Positions 22,316 through 30,689 of a stretch of DNA of 32,669 nucleotides are shown here, piece by piece. Within the stretch, counting starts at the first letter, position 1; each line of letters begins with the position of its first letter. The stretch is from Bacillota bacterium (GTDB taxonomy: Bacteria; Bacillota; Desulfitobacteriia; Desulfitobacteriales; JAJXUE01). A program made the translations under genes and the position numbers. Location of the stretch: positions 1 to 32,669 of the forward strand of contig JAJZPO010000030.1 of assembly GCA_021811155.1 (NCBI GenBank), given 5' to 3'. Under the pieces are notes generated by a model. The model did no database searches, was not told where the DNA came from, and was given only the letters and a program-made list of their open reading frames with translations.

Positions 22316-23014
22316 TCATTTTCCCGCTCCCGCCGCGAAACGATAACCCACACCCCTGATGGTCTCAATGCTCCGTCCCATCTCCTGCAGCTTCTGCCTC
22401 AAATTGCTTACGTGCACATCCACTGTACGAGTATCACCTGTAGCATCATAATCCCACACCTTCTGCAGCAGATGCTCCCGGCTGAAAACCCGGTTGGGAT
22501 GAGTGACGAAGGTATGCAGCAGTTCAAACTCCTTGATTGTCAGGTTAAGTGGTTTGCCGGCCAAAGTTGCTATATAGTTGTCAGGCCATACCTCCAGGTC
22601 GCTGACATGGATGGGCTTTTGGGGGGTATCGCTGGAGATATTGCGGTTCTGTTCTCTCAGTCTCGCCTTGATCCGGGCCAACAATTCTTTTGGGCTGAAG
22701 GGCTTAATCATGTAGTCATCAGCGCCAAGTTCCAATCCTAACACTCTGTCTATGACTTCGTTCCGCGCACTCAAAATGATGATTGGAATCCGGGCCGTTG
22801 CCTTGTCCGCCCGCAAGGCTTTGCACACTTCATAGCCGTCAAGACCAGGCAGCATCAGATCCAGTAAAATCAAATCCGGCTTATCCCTGCGCGCCAATTC
22901 CAACCCCCGAATCCCTTCCTCAGCAGCCAAAACAGCATAGCCTTCTTTATTCAGGTTAAAGCGGATCAGCTCCTGAATAGCAGCCTCGTCTTCAATTACA
23001 AGGACCTTAACCAC
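22316..23014 (-). CDS. phoP: OmpR-family response regulator, PhoP/PhoB type
   Basis: The 232-residue protein has a receiver domain with acidic pocket (Glu8-Asp9), phosphoacceptor Asp52 (LLDLMLPGLDG), Ser82 and Lys104 (MIKPFSP), and an OmpR winged helix (about 130-228) with the typical HVSNLRQKLQ recognition helix and GVGYRF wing. Between pst and phoU it is most likely the phosphate-starvation activator. The start is GTG at 23014 after GGGGAA. Direct repeats with 11-bp spacing upstream (23082-23109) suggest autoregulation. The partner kinase PhoR is not beside it. Confidence 0.9.
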   Translation of the reverse strand: MVKVLVIEDEAAIQELIRFNLNKEGYAVLAAEEGIRGLELARRDKPDLILLDLMLPGLDGYEVCKALRADKATARIPIIILSARNEVIDRVLGLELGADDYMIKPFSPKELLARIKARLREQNRNISSDTPQKPIHVSDLEVWPDNYIATLAGKPLNLTIKEFELLHTFVTHPNRVFSREHLLQKVWDYDATGDTRTVDVHVSNLRQKLQEMGRSIETIRGVGYRFAAGAGK

Positions 23015-23081
23015 AGTAATTCCCCATTTCTTTGGGTCAAAACCTAAAAAACAAGCCTACAAATTTATATTACGCAAAATT

Positions 23082-23109
23082 TGTAAAGATGAAATTAACA
23101 GAAGGTTAA
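23082..23109 (-). promoter_or_regulatory. Candidate PHO box upstream of the regulator gene
   Basis: On the minus strand TTAACC, TTAATT and TTTACA start exactly 11 bases apart (plus-strand positions 23104-23109, 23093-23098, 23082-23087). This matches the TT(A/T/C)ACA direct repeats with 11-bp period bound by Gram-positive PhoP. A TAATAT/TATAAA -10-like element follows. Confidence 0.5.
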
Positions 23110-23114
23110 GCCAA

Positions 23115-23163
23115 TGTAAAAAACGAAAGGTGCGTTTCAAAAAAAGAGGTTGCACCTTTCGTT
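23115..23163 (-). terminator. Terminator of the pst operon
   Basis: AACGAAAGGTGC (23122-23133) and GCACCTTTCGTT (23152-23163) form a perfect 12-bp stem. On the minus strand it is followed by a T-run (A-run at plus 23118-23123). It separates pstB from the regulator gene. Confidence 0.85.
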
Positions 23164-23185
23164 CCGGCAGTTATGACGCCTGAAA

Positions 23186-23938
23186 TCAGCCAAAACGTCC
23201 TGTGATATAGTCTTCCGTCCGTTTCTCTTTGGGATTCATAAAAATCTCCGAAGTGGGTCCGTGTTCGATGAGCTCCCCGTTGAGGAAAAAGGCAGTAGAA
23301 TCCGCGATGCGAGCGGCTTGCTGCATATTGTGGGTGACGATGACGATGGTATAGTCCTTTTTCAGTTCCAGAATCAGTTCCTCAATGCGCAGAGTGGCAA
23401 TAGGATCCAGGGCCGAGGCAGGTTCATCCATCAACAATACTGAAGGCTCAACCGCCAGCGCTCTGGCGATGCACAAACGCTGCTGCTGACCGCCGGAGAG
23501 GCTCATGCCCGAATAATTCAGCCGCTCATTCACTTCGTCCCACAAAGCGGCCATGCGCAGACTTTTTTCGGCAGCTGCCCGCAGCTTCTGCTTATTGCGG
23601 AGTCCGTTCAACTTTAACCCAGCCACCACGTTATCGTAAATACTCATAGCCGGAAACGGGTTTGGTTTTTGAAACACCATGCCCACAGTTCGTCTTAGTT
23701 CAACCGGGTCCTTGGCATAAATATTTTCTCCGTCCAAAAGAATCTCCCCGGCGGCCCGGGCCCCCGGCACAGTGTCATGCATGCGGTTGATGCAGCGTAC
23801 GAATGTAGATTTGCCGCAACCCGACGGTCCTATTATAGCGGTAACCTGGTTTGCCGGAATTTCCATATTAATGCCCTTTAAGGTCTGGTTATCTCCATAC
23901 CAGGCATTGAGGTTGCGAATCGTCAAGCTTTGCCCCAT
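23186..23938 (-). CDS. pstB: Phosphate ABC transporter ATP-binding protein
   Basis: The 250-residue ATPase powers high-affinity phosphate import. Walker A is GPSGCGKST (37-45), the signature is LSGGQQQRL (about 147-155), Walker B is [13 protein letters not shown], and the switch His is in [16 protein letters not shown]. The aromatic A-loop is WYGDN (13-17). The strand motif [12 protein letters not shown] is typical of PstB. The gene starts 12 bases after pstA and is followed by the operon terminator. Confidence 0.97.
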   Translation of the reverse strand: MGQSLTIRNLNAWYGDNQTLKGINMEIPANQVTAIIGPSGCGKSTFVRCINRMHDTVPGARAAGEILLDGENIYAKDPVELRRTVGMVFQKPNPFPAMSIYDNVVAGLKLNGLRNKQKLRAAAEKSLRMAALWDEVNERLNYSGMSLSGGQQQRLCIARALAVEPSVLLMDEPASALDPIATLRIEELILELKKDYTIVIVTHNMQQAARIADSTAFFLNGELIEHGPTSEIFMNPKEKRTEDYITGRFG

Positions 23939-23950
23939 TTTGCTTCCTCC

Positions 23951-24790
23951 CTAAAAGTTCTTACGGTTCCGAAAGGCCAGGCGGGCGACGAAACTTAAGA
24001 TTATGACCAGGAATATCAAGACCAGCGAACCCGCCCAGGCCTGACGGTGCCAATCCTTGTAAGGAGATGTAGCATACTGGTAAATCTGCAGCGGGAGTGC
24101 CGCAATAGGTTCGTTCAAAGAATGGGCCCAATATTGGTTGCCTAGAGCGGTAAATAACAAGGGAGCCGTTTCCCCTGCTGCCCGGGCTACGGCCAGCATT
24201 GCTCCGGTTAAAATCCCCTTGGCGGCAGTAGGCAATACAATCCTGAGAATTGTCCGCCAGCGCGGAATCCCCAAAGCATAACCTGCCTCCCTGATAGTCT
24301 GAGGCACCAGTTTGAGCATTTCTTCCGTTGAGCGAATCACCAATGGAACCATGATAATAGCTAAAGCCACACCGCCGGCAAAAGCGGAAAAATTCCCCGT
24401 TTTCATTACCAGCGTGGTGTACACGACAATCCCGATAATGATTGAAGGAATACCGGTCAGGACATCGGTGGTAAACCTCACCAGCGTACTCAGCCAGCTT
24501 ACCCGGTCATATTCCGTTAAGTAGATTGCAGCCAAAATTCCGGTGGGAATTCCCAAAACACCCGCTATGGCGATTAAGATCAGGGTTCCCACAATGGCGT
24601 TGGCCATGCCTCCGCCCGCAACACCCATCGGTTGCGGCAAGCTGGTAAAGAACTCCAGGTTAAGCGCCGAAATGCCGTTTTTAACCACATAACCCAAGAC
24701 ACCGAACAAGGGAATCAGGGCCAGCAGGGTACATAGGGTAAAAATACCTAACATCAGGGCATTACGGTATTTGCGCAGGCGTGAACTCAT
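23951..24790 (-). CDS. pstA: Phosphate ABC transporter permease PstA
   Basis: The 279-residue membrane protein has six predicted segments and the permease loop EAGYALGIPRWRTILRIVLP (EAA motif, contacts PstB). I chose the ATG at 24790, with AAAGGAGG nine bases upstream; it overlaps the pstC stop by four bases (ATGA), so translation is coupled. It forms the channel with PstC. Confidence 0.95.
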   Translation of the reverse strand: MSSRLRKYRNALMLGIFTLCTLLALIPLFGVLGYVVKNGISALNLEFFTSLPQPMGVAGGGMANAIVGTLILIAIAGVLGIPTGILAAIYLTEYDRVSWLSTLVRFTTDVLTGIPSIIIGIVVYTTLVMKTGNFSAFAGGVALAIIMVPLVIRSTEEMLKLVPQTIREAGYALGIPRWRTILRIVLPTAAKGILTGAMLAVARAAGETAPLLFTALGNQYWAHSLNEPIAALPLQIYQYATSPYKDWHRQAWAGSLVLIFLVIILSFVARLAFRNRKNF

Positions 24791-25722
24791 ACCAGGTGGC
24801 CTCCTTTGGGACCCCGGGCCACCGACCAAACCAGCAGCCTGGCGAAAGCATTAAGCACCAAGGTAATCCCAAACAAAATCAGCCCGATTTCGACCAGGGA
24901 ACTTAGATAAAGATTGTAGGTCGCTTCCGTGAATTCATTGGCAATAACGGCAGCCATAGAATAGGCAGGGGCAAAGAGCGAAGGCAGAATGTCCGGACGG
25001 TTGCCGATAACCATGGTAACTGCCATGGTTTCCCCTAAGGCACGGCCCAAACCCAACATGACCCCCCCAAGGATACCCGACTTGGCGTAAGCCAGGACCG
25101 CAACCCGGACCATTTCCCATTTGGTGGCGCCCAGAGCCAAAGCCGCTTCCCGTTGGGAATCCGGCACAGCCGCCATAACTTCCCGCGAAATGGCTGCAAT
25201 CGTGGGCAGAATCATGATGGCCAGAATCAGCCCGCCGGATAACATGCCCAGGCCCACCGCAGAGCCTTGAAACAACGGCAGGAAGCCAAACCACTTTTCC
25301 AGCCAAGGTTCTACGTAATCACGCAGCAGCGGCGCCAGAACGAAAATTCCCCACAAACCATATACCACGCTCGGGATAGCCGCCAACAATTCCACCAAAA
25401 ATGAGATTAGGCTGCGCACCTTCCCTGGCGCCATTTCGTTCAGAAAAATTGCCACTCCCAAGCCGATAGGCCCGGCTACAACCAGCGCTATCAGGGAAGT
25501 TACTATGGTACCATAAATGAAGGGCAGTGCTCCAAAATTCTGTTTGACAGGGTCCCAAACCCGATTGGTGACAAAAGACCAACCGAAGGCGTTGATGCTT
25601 TCCTTGGCCGAGCTGAACATTTCCCAGCCGACCCAGATAATCAGCCCCACAACACCGACTGCCATCAGAAATGTCAGAAGCCGCAAAATTGTGTCTCCCG
25701 CCGAGGCTCTGTTTTGTTTCAT
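24787..25722 (-). CDS. pstC: Phosphate ABC transporter permease PstC
   Basis: The 311-residue membrane protein has six or more hydrophobic segments and the EAA-type loop REAALALGATKWEMVRVAVL. The ATG at 25722 is supported by AAAGGA seven bases upstream; a longer frame to 25824 runs into the pstS-pstC spacer. It partners PstA in the membrane channel. Confidence 0.95.
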   Translation of the reverse strand: MKQNRASAGDTILRLLTFLMAVGVVGLIIWVGWEMFSSAKESINAFGWSFVTNRVWDPVKQNFGALPFIYGTIVTSLIALVVAGPIGLGVAIFLNEMAPGKVRSLISFLVELLAAIPSVVYGLWGIFVLAPLLRDYVEPWLEKWFGFLPLFQGSAVGLGMLSGGLILAIMILPTIAAISREVMAAVPDSQREAALALGATKWEMVRVAVLAYAKSGILGGVMLGLGRALGETMAVTMVIGNRPDILPSLFAPAYSMAAVIANEFTEATYNLYLSSLVEIGLILFGITLVLNAFARLLVWSVARGPKGGHLV

Positions 25723-25767
25723 CTTTTGTTCCTTTCGCCTTCTCAAACAAATAAGTTGGTTGACACT

Positions 25768-25802
25768 GGAAAGAGCCCAGCATCTGGGCTGAGCTTCTTT
25801 CC
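25768..25802 (-). terminator. Hairpin between pstS and pstC, possible attenuator
   Basis: AGCCCAG and CTGGGCT pair within outer GGAAAGA/TCTTTCC arms. On the minus strand the stem is followed by CTTTCC rather than a long T-run. Partial termination or mRNA stabilisation here would give more PstS than permease. Confidence 0.5.
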
Positions 25803-25859
25803 CGTCAATCCTGTGCTTCGGCACAGAGATTTTCCCTTTCTATTTATACTACACGGGGC

Positions 25860-26954
25860 CTATTTCAGCAAGGGTTGGCCCTGGTAGGTTACTGATTTCA
25901 GCATGGCCTCTTCCCTGCTCACCAGATTGGACGGCAGTGGCGCGTACTGCATCGACGGAGCAAGTTTCTGTCCGTCATGAATTGCCCAGTTCAGGAAATT
26001 AACCAGCGCTGTGCCCTTTGCCTTGTCGGATTGCTGCTGATAAATCAAGGCCCAGGAGAAACCAGCAATTGGGTAGGCAGTGGCGCCGGGAGCGTTGACA
26101 ATGTTTACCCGCATGTCATCGGGGACTTGGAAGGCTGCGGCTGCCGCTGAGGCGGAATCCAGAGAAGGCGCCACCCATTTGCCGTCTTTATTCTTGATCA
26201 GGGCATGGGGCAGGTTGTTTTGCAGGGCATAGGCCAATTCAACATATCCTATAGTTCCGGGGGTCTGCTGCACGATTCCGGCCACGCTGGCATTCCCTTT
26301 AGCTCCAATGCCCACAGGCCAGTTGACTGAGGTTCCTTTGCCGACTTTGCTGTCCCATTCCGGACTGATGGCGCTCAAAAAGTGGGTAAAGATGGAGGTG
26401 GTGCCGCTTCCATCGGAACGGTGAGCTACGGTGATTTTCAGGTTTGGCAGTGTCACCCCTGGGTTATCCGCTGCGATGCGGGAGTCGTTCCAATTGGTGA
26501 TTTTACCAAGGTAGATGTCAGCCAGAGTTGTGGGAGCAATTTTTAATTCGTTCGGTGCGTTGGGTATGTTGTAGCTGATGGCTTCAGCGCCTAAGGTCAT
26601 GGGTATTTGAAGAATCTTGCCGCCTTTTGCCGCTGCCAGTTGGTCATCGGTCATAAACGCATCGGTACCGCCAAAGTTAATCAGATTATCGGAAACCTGT
26701 TTGATGCCGGCGCCGCTGCCTACACCTTGATAGTTGACAGTAATATTAGGATGTTGTTTGCTGTAGTCGGCAATTTGCTGGGTCAATAGCGGCTGCATGA
26801 AAGTACTGCCTGCACCGGTTAAGGTGACTGCTTGGGCCGCTTCGTTAGCGGGAGTCTTTGGAGCGCCTGGAGTGGTGGTGCCACACCCGACAAGAGCTAG
26901 AACCAAAGCTCCTGCTATGACCCCAGTTAACACTTTGCCTTTTTTGTTGATCAC
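25860..26954 (-). CDS. pstS: Phosphate-binding lipoprotein PstS
   Basis: The 364-residue precursor has a signal peptide and lipobox (LALVGC), so it is anchored outside the membrane and captures phosphate for PstCAB. Ligand-site segments are GAGSTFMQPL (first binding loop), FGGTDAFM and AHRSDGSGTTSIFTHFLS (second loop with R-S-D-G-S-G-T). The start is GTG at 26954, eight bases after AAGGAGG. PHO-box-like repeats precede it. Confidence 0.97.
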   Translation of the reverse strand: MINKKGKVLTGVIAGALVLALVGCGTTTPGAPKTPANEAAQAVTLTGAGSTFMQPLLTQQIADYSKQHPNITVNYQGVGSGAGIKQVSDNLINFGGTDAFMTDDQLAAAKGGKILQIPMTLGAEAISYNIPNAPNELKIAPTTLADIYLGKITNWNDSRIAADNPGVTLPNLKITVAHRSDGSGTTSIFTHFLSAISPEWDSKVGKGTSVNWPVGIGAKGNASVAGIVQQTPGTIGYVELAYALQNNLPHALIKNKDGKWVAPSLDSASAAAAAFQVPDDMRVNIVNAPGATAYPIAGFSWALIYQQQSDKAKGTALVNFLNWAIHDGQKLAPSMQYAPLPSNLVSREEAMLKSVTYQGQPLLK

Positions 26955-27011
26955 TTATGTTTCCTCCTTAGTTGGGTTTTTGTTAAGTCCAAAGCTAATG
27001 TATCATGTCTT

Positions 27012-27051
27012 TGTAAAATGCAAATTAGGCTATCCTAAAGTTTGTGTAAAG
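27012..27051 (-). promoter_or_regulatory. Candidate PHO box and promoter of pstS
   Basis: On the minus strand CTTTACA-CAAA-CTTTAGG-ATAG (plus 27030-27051) is a direct repeat of 11-bp period. A further TTTACA (plus 27012-27017) lies 33 bases, three periods, from the first. TTTACA with TAATTT 17 bases downstream could also be the basal promoter. Confidence 0.45.
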
Positions 27052-27093
27052 TCAGGATTCGTATGAGCAGGAGTCAAATGGCAAGATTTTTTC

Positions 27094-27396
27094 CTAGTGA
27101 TTTGATGGCTGCTTGCTTTGCGAGCTGCCAAACTCTTTACCTCGCTCGGTAAGTATCCAGGAAGAATAAGAACCCGAGGCAGAAAACGAACACCCTTCAC
27201 AATTACCTGTGCCTAGGCCGGCGCTGCAACTTGAGCCACAAGACTTTCCCGGTAGTGTATGTCTGACATATCCCATATGCTCAAGCTGGTCTAAGGCAGC
27301 TTTGATTTCACGCATCGAATACCCGAGGCTCTGGGCCAATTGAGTTAGCGACAGTGATTCATTTCTTGCCAAAAGTTTAAGGACATCACTCAACAT
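27094..27396 (-). CDS. feoC: FeoC-like winged-helix protein with cysteine cluster
   Basis: The 100-residue product has an N-terminal winged-helix domain (LSLTQLAQSLGYSMREIKAALDQLEHMGY) and then four cysteines in CGSSCSAGLGTGNCEGC, as in FeoC proteins that bind an Fe-S cluster or metal. FeoC modulates FeoB levels or activity in other bacteria. I chose the ATG at 27396, nine bases after GGAGG. It lies 37 bases after feoB, at the end of the feo operon. Confidence 0.8.
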   Translation of the reverse strand: MLSDVLKLLARNESLSLTQLAQSLGYSMREIKAALDQLEHMGYVRHTLPGKSCGSSCSAGLGTGNCEGCSFSASGSYSSWILTERGKEFGSSQSKQPSNH

Positions 27397-27433
27397 CGAA
27401 AGCGCCCTCCGCAAAATCTTTTGTGTTGAAATT

Positions 27434-29524
27434 TTAGCGTAACCCCAGGGCCCGCCCCCCGTGATAAATAATTAAGCCAACAACAAAACTCAACAGCAGA
27501 TTATACACCACACCGACAGCGGTCCATTTTAAGCTTCCTGACTCTTTATGCATGGTTACTACAGTTGCCAGGCAGGGGATGTAGAGCATGTACACTGCCA
27601 GAAAAGTATATGCGCCAAGAGCCGTCATCGATCCCGTCATAGCCTGAGCGATAGATTGAGATGCATTGGCCGTCACTCCGTACAAAATTCCAAGCGTTGA
27701 GAGCGTAGTTTCCTTGGCGGTAAAGCCGAATACGATCGCTACCATAATCCGCCAGTCAAACCCTAATGGATGGCCAATGAACGAGAGCAGATCGCCCATT
27801 TTTCCGGCCCAGGTGTCAGCCATTGGTACTCCGTGTGGATAAGAACTCAACACCCATACTACGATTGAAGCTGCCAAAATGAATGTCCAAGCCCTTTTCA
27901 AAAATGAACGTGTCTTTACCCATGCCGGCCAAAAAACATTACGCAGGGTTGGCAGGTGATAGAGGGGAAGCTCCATGACAAAAGCAGAACGTCCCTTCTG
28001 CCTGACAATTCTTCTAAAAACGAGAGAAGACAGCATTAGCAGAACCAGGCTCACCAACAAAAGGCTTAACAGAACGGCGGCTCCCCAGTTCCCTGGGAAA
28101 AAAGCTGCAACAACGGCGCTCATAACCCCTAAACGGGGGACACAGGGAATGAGCGGATTTAAAAGCATGGTTACCAAACGGTCTTTTGAATCTTCAAGTG
28201 TGCGGGTAGCCATGATTCCCGGTACGTTACAACCGTAGCTGGAGACAAGAGAGAAAAAGGATTTTCCGTGCAGACCCATGAGCTGCATCAACCGGTCCCC
28301 CAGAAAGGCTCCCCGGGCCAAATAGCCGCTGTCTTGAAGAAAGGAAAAAAGCACAAAGAAAATCCCGATTTGCGGTACAAACGCCAACACCGCCCCAACC
28401 CCTGCAAATATGCCGTCCCGGAACAAACTTTGCAAAGGCTCCGGTGCGCTAACAGCCTGAAGTAGTTTTACCGCGGCATCTCCACCCCAAGCCATTACCT
28501 GAGATACTGCGTCCCCCAAAGGGGCACTGGCCACAAAAGACAGCCAAAAGACCAAAGCCAAGACACCTGTCAAAATTGGGTACCCCCAGACCGGAGATAA
28601 AACCCAGCGATCTATGCGCTCTGTCCAGGTGGGTTCTCCACTATCCGTGTACGTCATAAATTGGGGAAGCAACCGCGAAATATAGCGGTATTTTGCATCG
28701 GCAATGTTCATTTCGAATTGTTCCTTGCCCCATCCCTCAGCCTCAAAGGCCTGTAGCAGCGCTTCACCAGGAAGTTCGACGGAGCTCTGAATCTCATATT
28801 TTACAGCGTCTCCGGCATCGCAGCAGGAATCCATAGACGTTTTGCCCGAGTCTTCAACAATTTTCCATTCCTGCCCTATTTCACGATCCTGTTCCAAGCG
28901 CTTCAGTGCCAGCCAGCGCAGCGGATAGCGTTTGGCCCAAACGGTCTGGGCTAACAACTCCTCCATCATTGCTATCTTTTCTTCAAGCGCTTCAGGGTAC
29001 TCAACCATTGGCGATGTAGAGATACTTTCCAGTTGTCCAACACGTATGGCTTCTGTTATAAACTCCTCTACACCTTGTCCTTTTGTTGCGACAATTTCGA
29101 CCACCGGAACCTTAAGAGCTGAGGCCAGCTTCTTCACATCAATCGTAATGCCGACTGAGCGAGCCAAATCCATCATGTTTAGCCCAAGTACCACACGCGG
29201 GGTAAGTTCCAGAATTTGCAATATCAAATACAGGTTGCGTTCGATGTTTGAAGCATCAACCATAGCCATGACGACATCCGGTTTCTCACGCATGATAAAT
29301 TCGCGCGTAATAATTTCTTCTTGGGAATAAGCGGTTAAGCTGTAGGTTCCCGGCAGATCGACCAACTCAATCTGCAGGTCCCGCCTGAGAACTTTACCGG
29401 TTTTTCGCTCAACTGTTTTACCGGTCCAGTTCCCTACCTGCTGATTTGAACCGGTCAAGGTATTAAAGACCGTACTCTTTCCCACATTTGGGTTCCCTAC
29501 AAGGGCTATTTTCAATGTCTTCAC
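27434..29524 (-). CDS. feoB: Ferrous iron transporter FeoB
   Basis: The 696-residue protein imports Fe(II). The N-terminal G domain has G1 GNPNVGKST (9-17), G3 DLPGTYSL and G4 NMMD. A helical domain (about 170-290) follows, then a membrane domain of about ten segments with two Gate regions (around FVPQIGIFFVLFSFLQDSGY...SSYGCNVPG and FGFTAKETTLSTLG). The Cys in YGCNVPG is conserved in FeoB. A segment with a CC pair near residues 230-250 is less conserved. The start is GTG at 29524 (12 codons inside the longest frame), with AGG seven bases upstream; this puts the G domain at the N-terminus as usual. Confidence 0.96.
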   Translation of the reverse strand: MKTLKIALVGNPNVGKSTVFNTLTGSNQQVGNWTGKTVERKTGKVLRRDLQIELVDLPGTYSLTAYSQEEIITREFIMREKPDVVMAMVDASNIERNLYLILQILELTPRVVLGLNMMDLARSVGITIDVKKLASALKVPVVEIVATKGQGVEEFITEAIRVGQLESISTSPMVEYPEALEEKIAMMEELLAQTVWAKRYPLRWLALKRLEQDREIGQEWKIVEDSGKTSMDSCCDAGDAVKYEIQSSVELPGEALLQAFEAEGWGKEQFEMNIADAKYRYISRLLPQFMTYTDSGEPTWTERIDRWVLSPVWGYPILTGVLALVFWLSFVASAPLGDAVSQVMAWGGDAAVKLLQAVSAPEPLQSLFRDGIFAGVGAVLAFVPQIGIFFVLFSFLQDSGYLARGAFLGDRLMQLMGLHGKSFFSLVSSYGCNVPGIMATRTLEDSKDRLVTMLLNPLIPCVPRLGVMSAVVAAFFPGNWGAAVLLSLLLVSLVLLMLSSLVFRRIVRQKGRSAFVMELPLYHLPTLRNVFWPAWVKTRSFLKRAWTFILAASIVVWVLSSYPHGVPMADTWAGKMGDLLSFIGHPLGFDWRIMVAIVFGFTAKETTLSTLGILYGVTANASQSIAQAMTGSMTALGAYTFLAVYMLYIPCLATVVTMHKESGSLKWTAVGVVYNLLLSFVVGLIIYHGGRALGLR

Positions 29525-29582
29525 TAATCTGCCTGCCTCTCTCCCTGCCAGGAATAACACTTTCCATCGAGACTGCTAAGAC

Positions 29583-29846
29583 TCAACAAAATACTAATGA
29601 ACTCAAATCCGGCCGATTTGTCGTGTTCACTATAATTTTTGCACACTCACCCCGCCGCAGCGCCAAGTAATAACCTTTAAGCCGCAGCTGCAAAGGGCCT
29701 CCCCATGGAGCACGCCGAATCACTTCCAGCTCCACCCCAGGCACGATACCCATATCCATCATCCGGCGCCTGAGGGCCCCCCCGCCCTCAATTCGCTCAA
29801 CACAGGCCCTCTCCATCGGTTTTAAGTCAGTTAGCAAACACTGCAT
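29583..29846 (-). CDS. feoA: Ferrous iron transport accessory protein FeoA
   Basis: The 87-residue protein has the SH3-like FeoA fold: RIEGGGALRRRMMDMGIVPG, then VELEVIRRAPWGGPLQLRLKGYYLALRRGECAKI. FeoA associates with FeoB and is needed for iron transport. I chose the ATG at 29846 because GGAGGA lies just upstream; the frame extends to 29882 through a Fur-like operator. feoB starts 58 bases downstream. Confidence 0.93.
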   Translation of the reverse strand: MQCLLTDLKPMERACVERIEGGGALRRRMMDMGIVPGVELEVIRRAPWGGPLQLRLKGYYLALRRGECAKIIVNTTNRPDLSSLVFC

Positions 29847-29862
29847 AACAGCGTTCCTCCAG

Positions 29863-29881
29863 TCAATGATATTCATTCTCA
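29863..29881. promoter_or_regulatory. Fur-box-like operator next to the feoA start
   Basis: On the minus strand GAGAATGAATATCATTGAC matches 14 of 19 positions of the Fur consensus GATAATGATAATCATTATC, keeping the AATGA-3-TCATT core. It lies 16 bases upstream of the feoA start. Confidence 0.55.
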
Positions 29882-29897
29882 ATTAACCTGTTAAAAA

Positions 29898-29920
29898 TAA
29901 ATGAGAACTACTCTCATTTA
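29898..29920. promoter_or_regulatory. Perfect palindromic operator overlapping the feo transcription start
   Basis: TAAATGAGA and TCTCATTTA form a perfect 9-bp inverted repeat with a five-base centre, immediately downstream of the -10 element. Position and sequence suit an iron-responsive repressor of the Fur or DtxR type. Confidence 0.6.
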
Positions 29921-29922
29921 AG

Positions 29923-29951
29923 ATTTTACTCCTTTATCATTTTTTTGTCAA
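29923..29951 (-). promoter_or_regulatory. Sigma-A promoter of feoABC
   Basis: On the minus strand a perfect TTGACA (plus 29946-29951) and TAAAAT (plus 29923-29928) are separated by 17 bases. Confidence 0.75.
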
Positions 29952-30033
29952 TAACCATTCTCATCAGTATGCATCACAGCTTGGCCTACAATACCAAGCC
30001 AAAATACATCGCTATACAACCATAATGCGACAA

Positions 30034-30066
30034 GAAAAAGGCCGCAGTAAGAATACTCCTGCGGCT
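30034..30066 (-). terminator. Terminator of rnpB
   Basis: GCCGCAG (30041-30047) pairs with CTGCGGC (30059-30065). On the minus strand the stem is followed by CTTTTTC. It lies about 70 bases past the RNA 3' end. Confidence 0.8.
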
Positions 30067-30137
30067 AATCATTCTAGTGGGAATAGGCGAACCTCAAGCA
30101 CATAGCTTAAAGATACCCTAAAACCTATAATATATAA

Positions 30138-30578
30138 GCGAAGTCACCCTGTAAGCCGGGTTCTGTCACCCCTTGCGGGGGAGATGATCATCTATCTGGG
30201 ACGCCAGTTGCCTGACGCCTCTAGCGACCTTACCCGGGAACGGAACGGGCAGCTCCATTGTTCCCCTATTCAGTCTTGCTCCAGGTGGGGTTTACATAGC
30301 CAGCTAGTCGCCTAGCTGCTGGTGAGCTCTTACCTCGCCTTTCCACCCTTACCCAGCACTCAATCCTGTTTATCATTAAGAAAGCAAACAGGTGCTATAA
30401 AGAAGCAGTTTGATTACTCATAATAAATAGGTTTGAGTGCTGGGCGGTATCTCTCTGTTGCACTTTCCTTCAGGTCACCCTGACTGGGCGTTACCCAGCA
30501 CCCTGCCCTGTGGAGCCCGGACTTTCCTCAGGTACGACCTTTCGGTCCCTGTACCCGCGATCACCCAGATGACTTCGC
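30138..30578 (-). ncRNA. rnpB: RNase P RNA, bacterial type A
   Basis: The catalytic RNA that trims tRNA 5' leaders. On the minus strand it starts GCGAAGTCATC and ends TGACTTCGC, forming helix P1 (ends at 30578 and 30138). The universal signatures are present: GAGGAAAGTCCGGGCTCC (plus 30514-30531), AGAGAGATACC-type core sequence and AGAACCCGGCTTA near the 3' end (plus 30152-30164). At about 441 bases it is longer than usual. The excess is an AT-rich 69-base insertion (30364-30432) capping a 12-bp stem (30352-30363 with 30433-30444) at the P12 position. Confidence 0.95.
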
Positions 30579-30689
30579 CATTAATCTTTATTAACTTGAT
30601 TGTTTGACAGCTTAATCAATATAGCAAAAAGCCTCAGAAAACACAAGTAAAAGTTCCTGGAATCATGCCAAAAAAAATCCAAAACTTTT

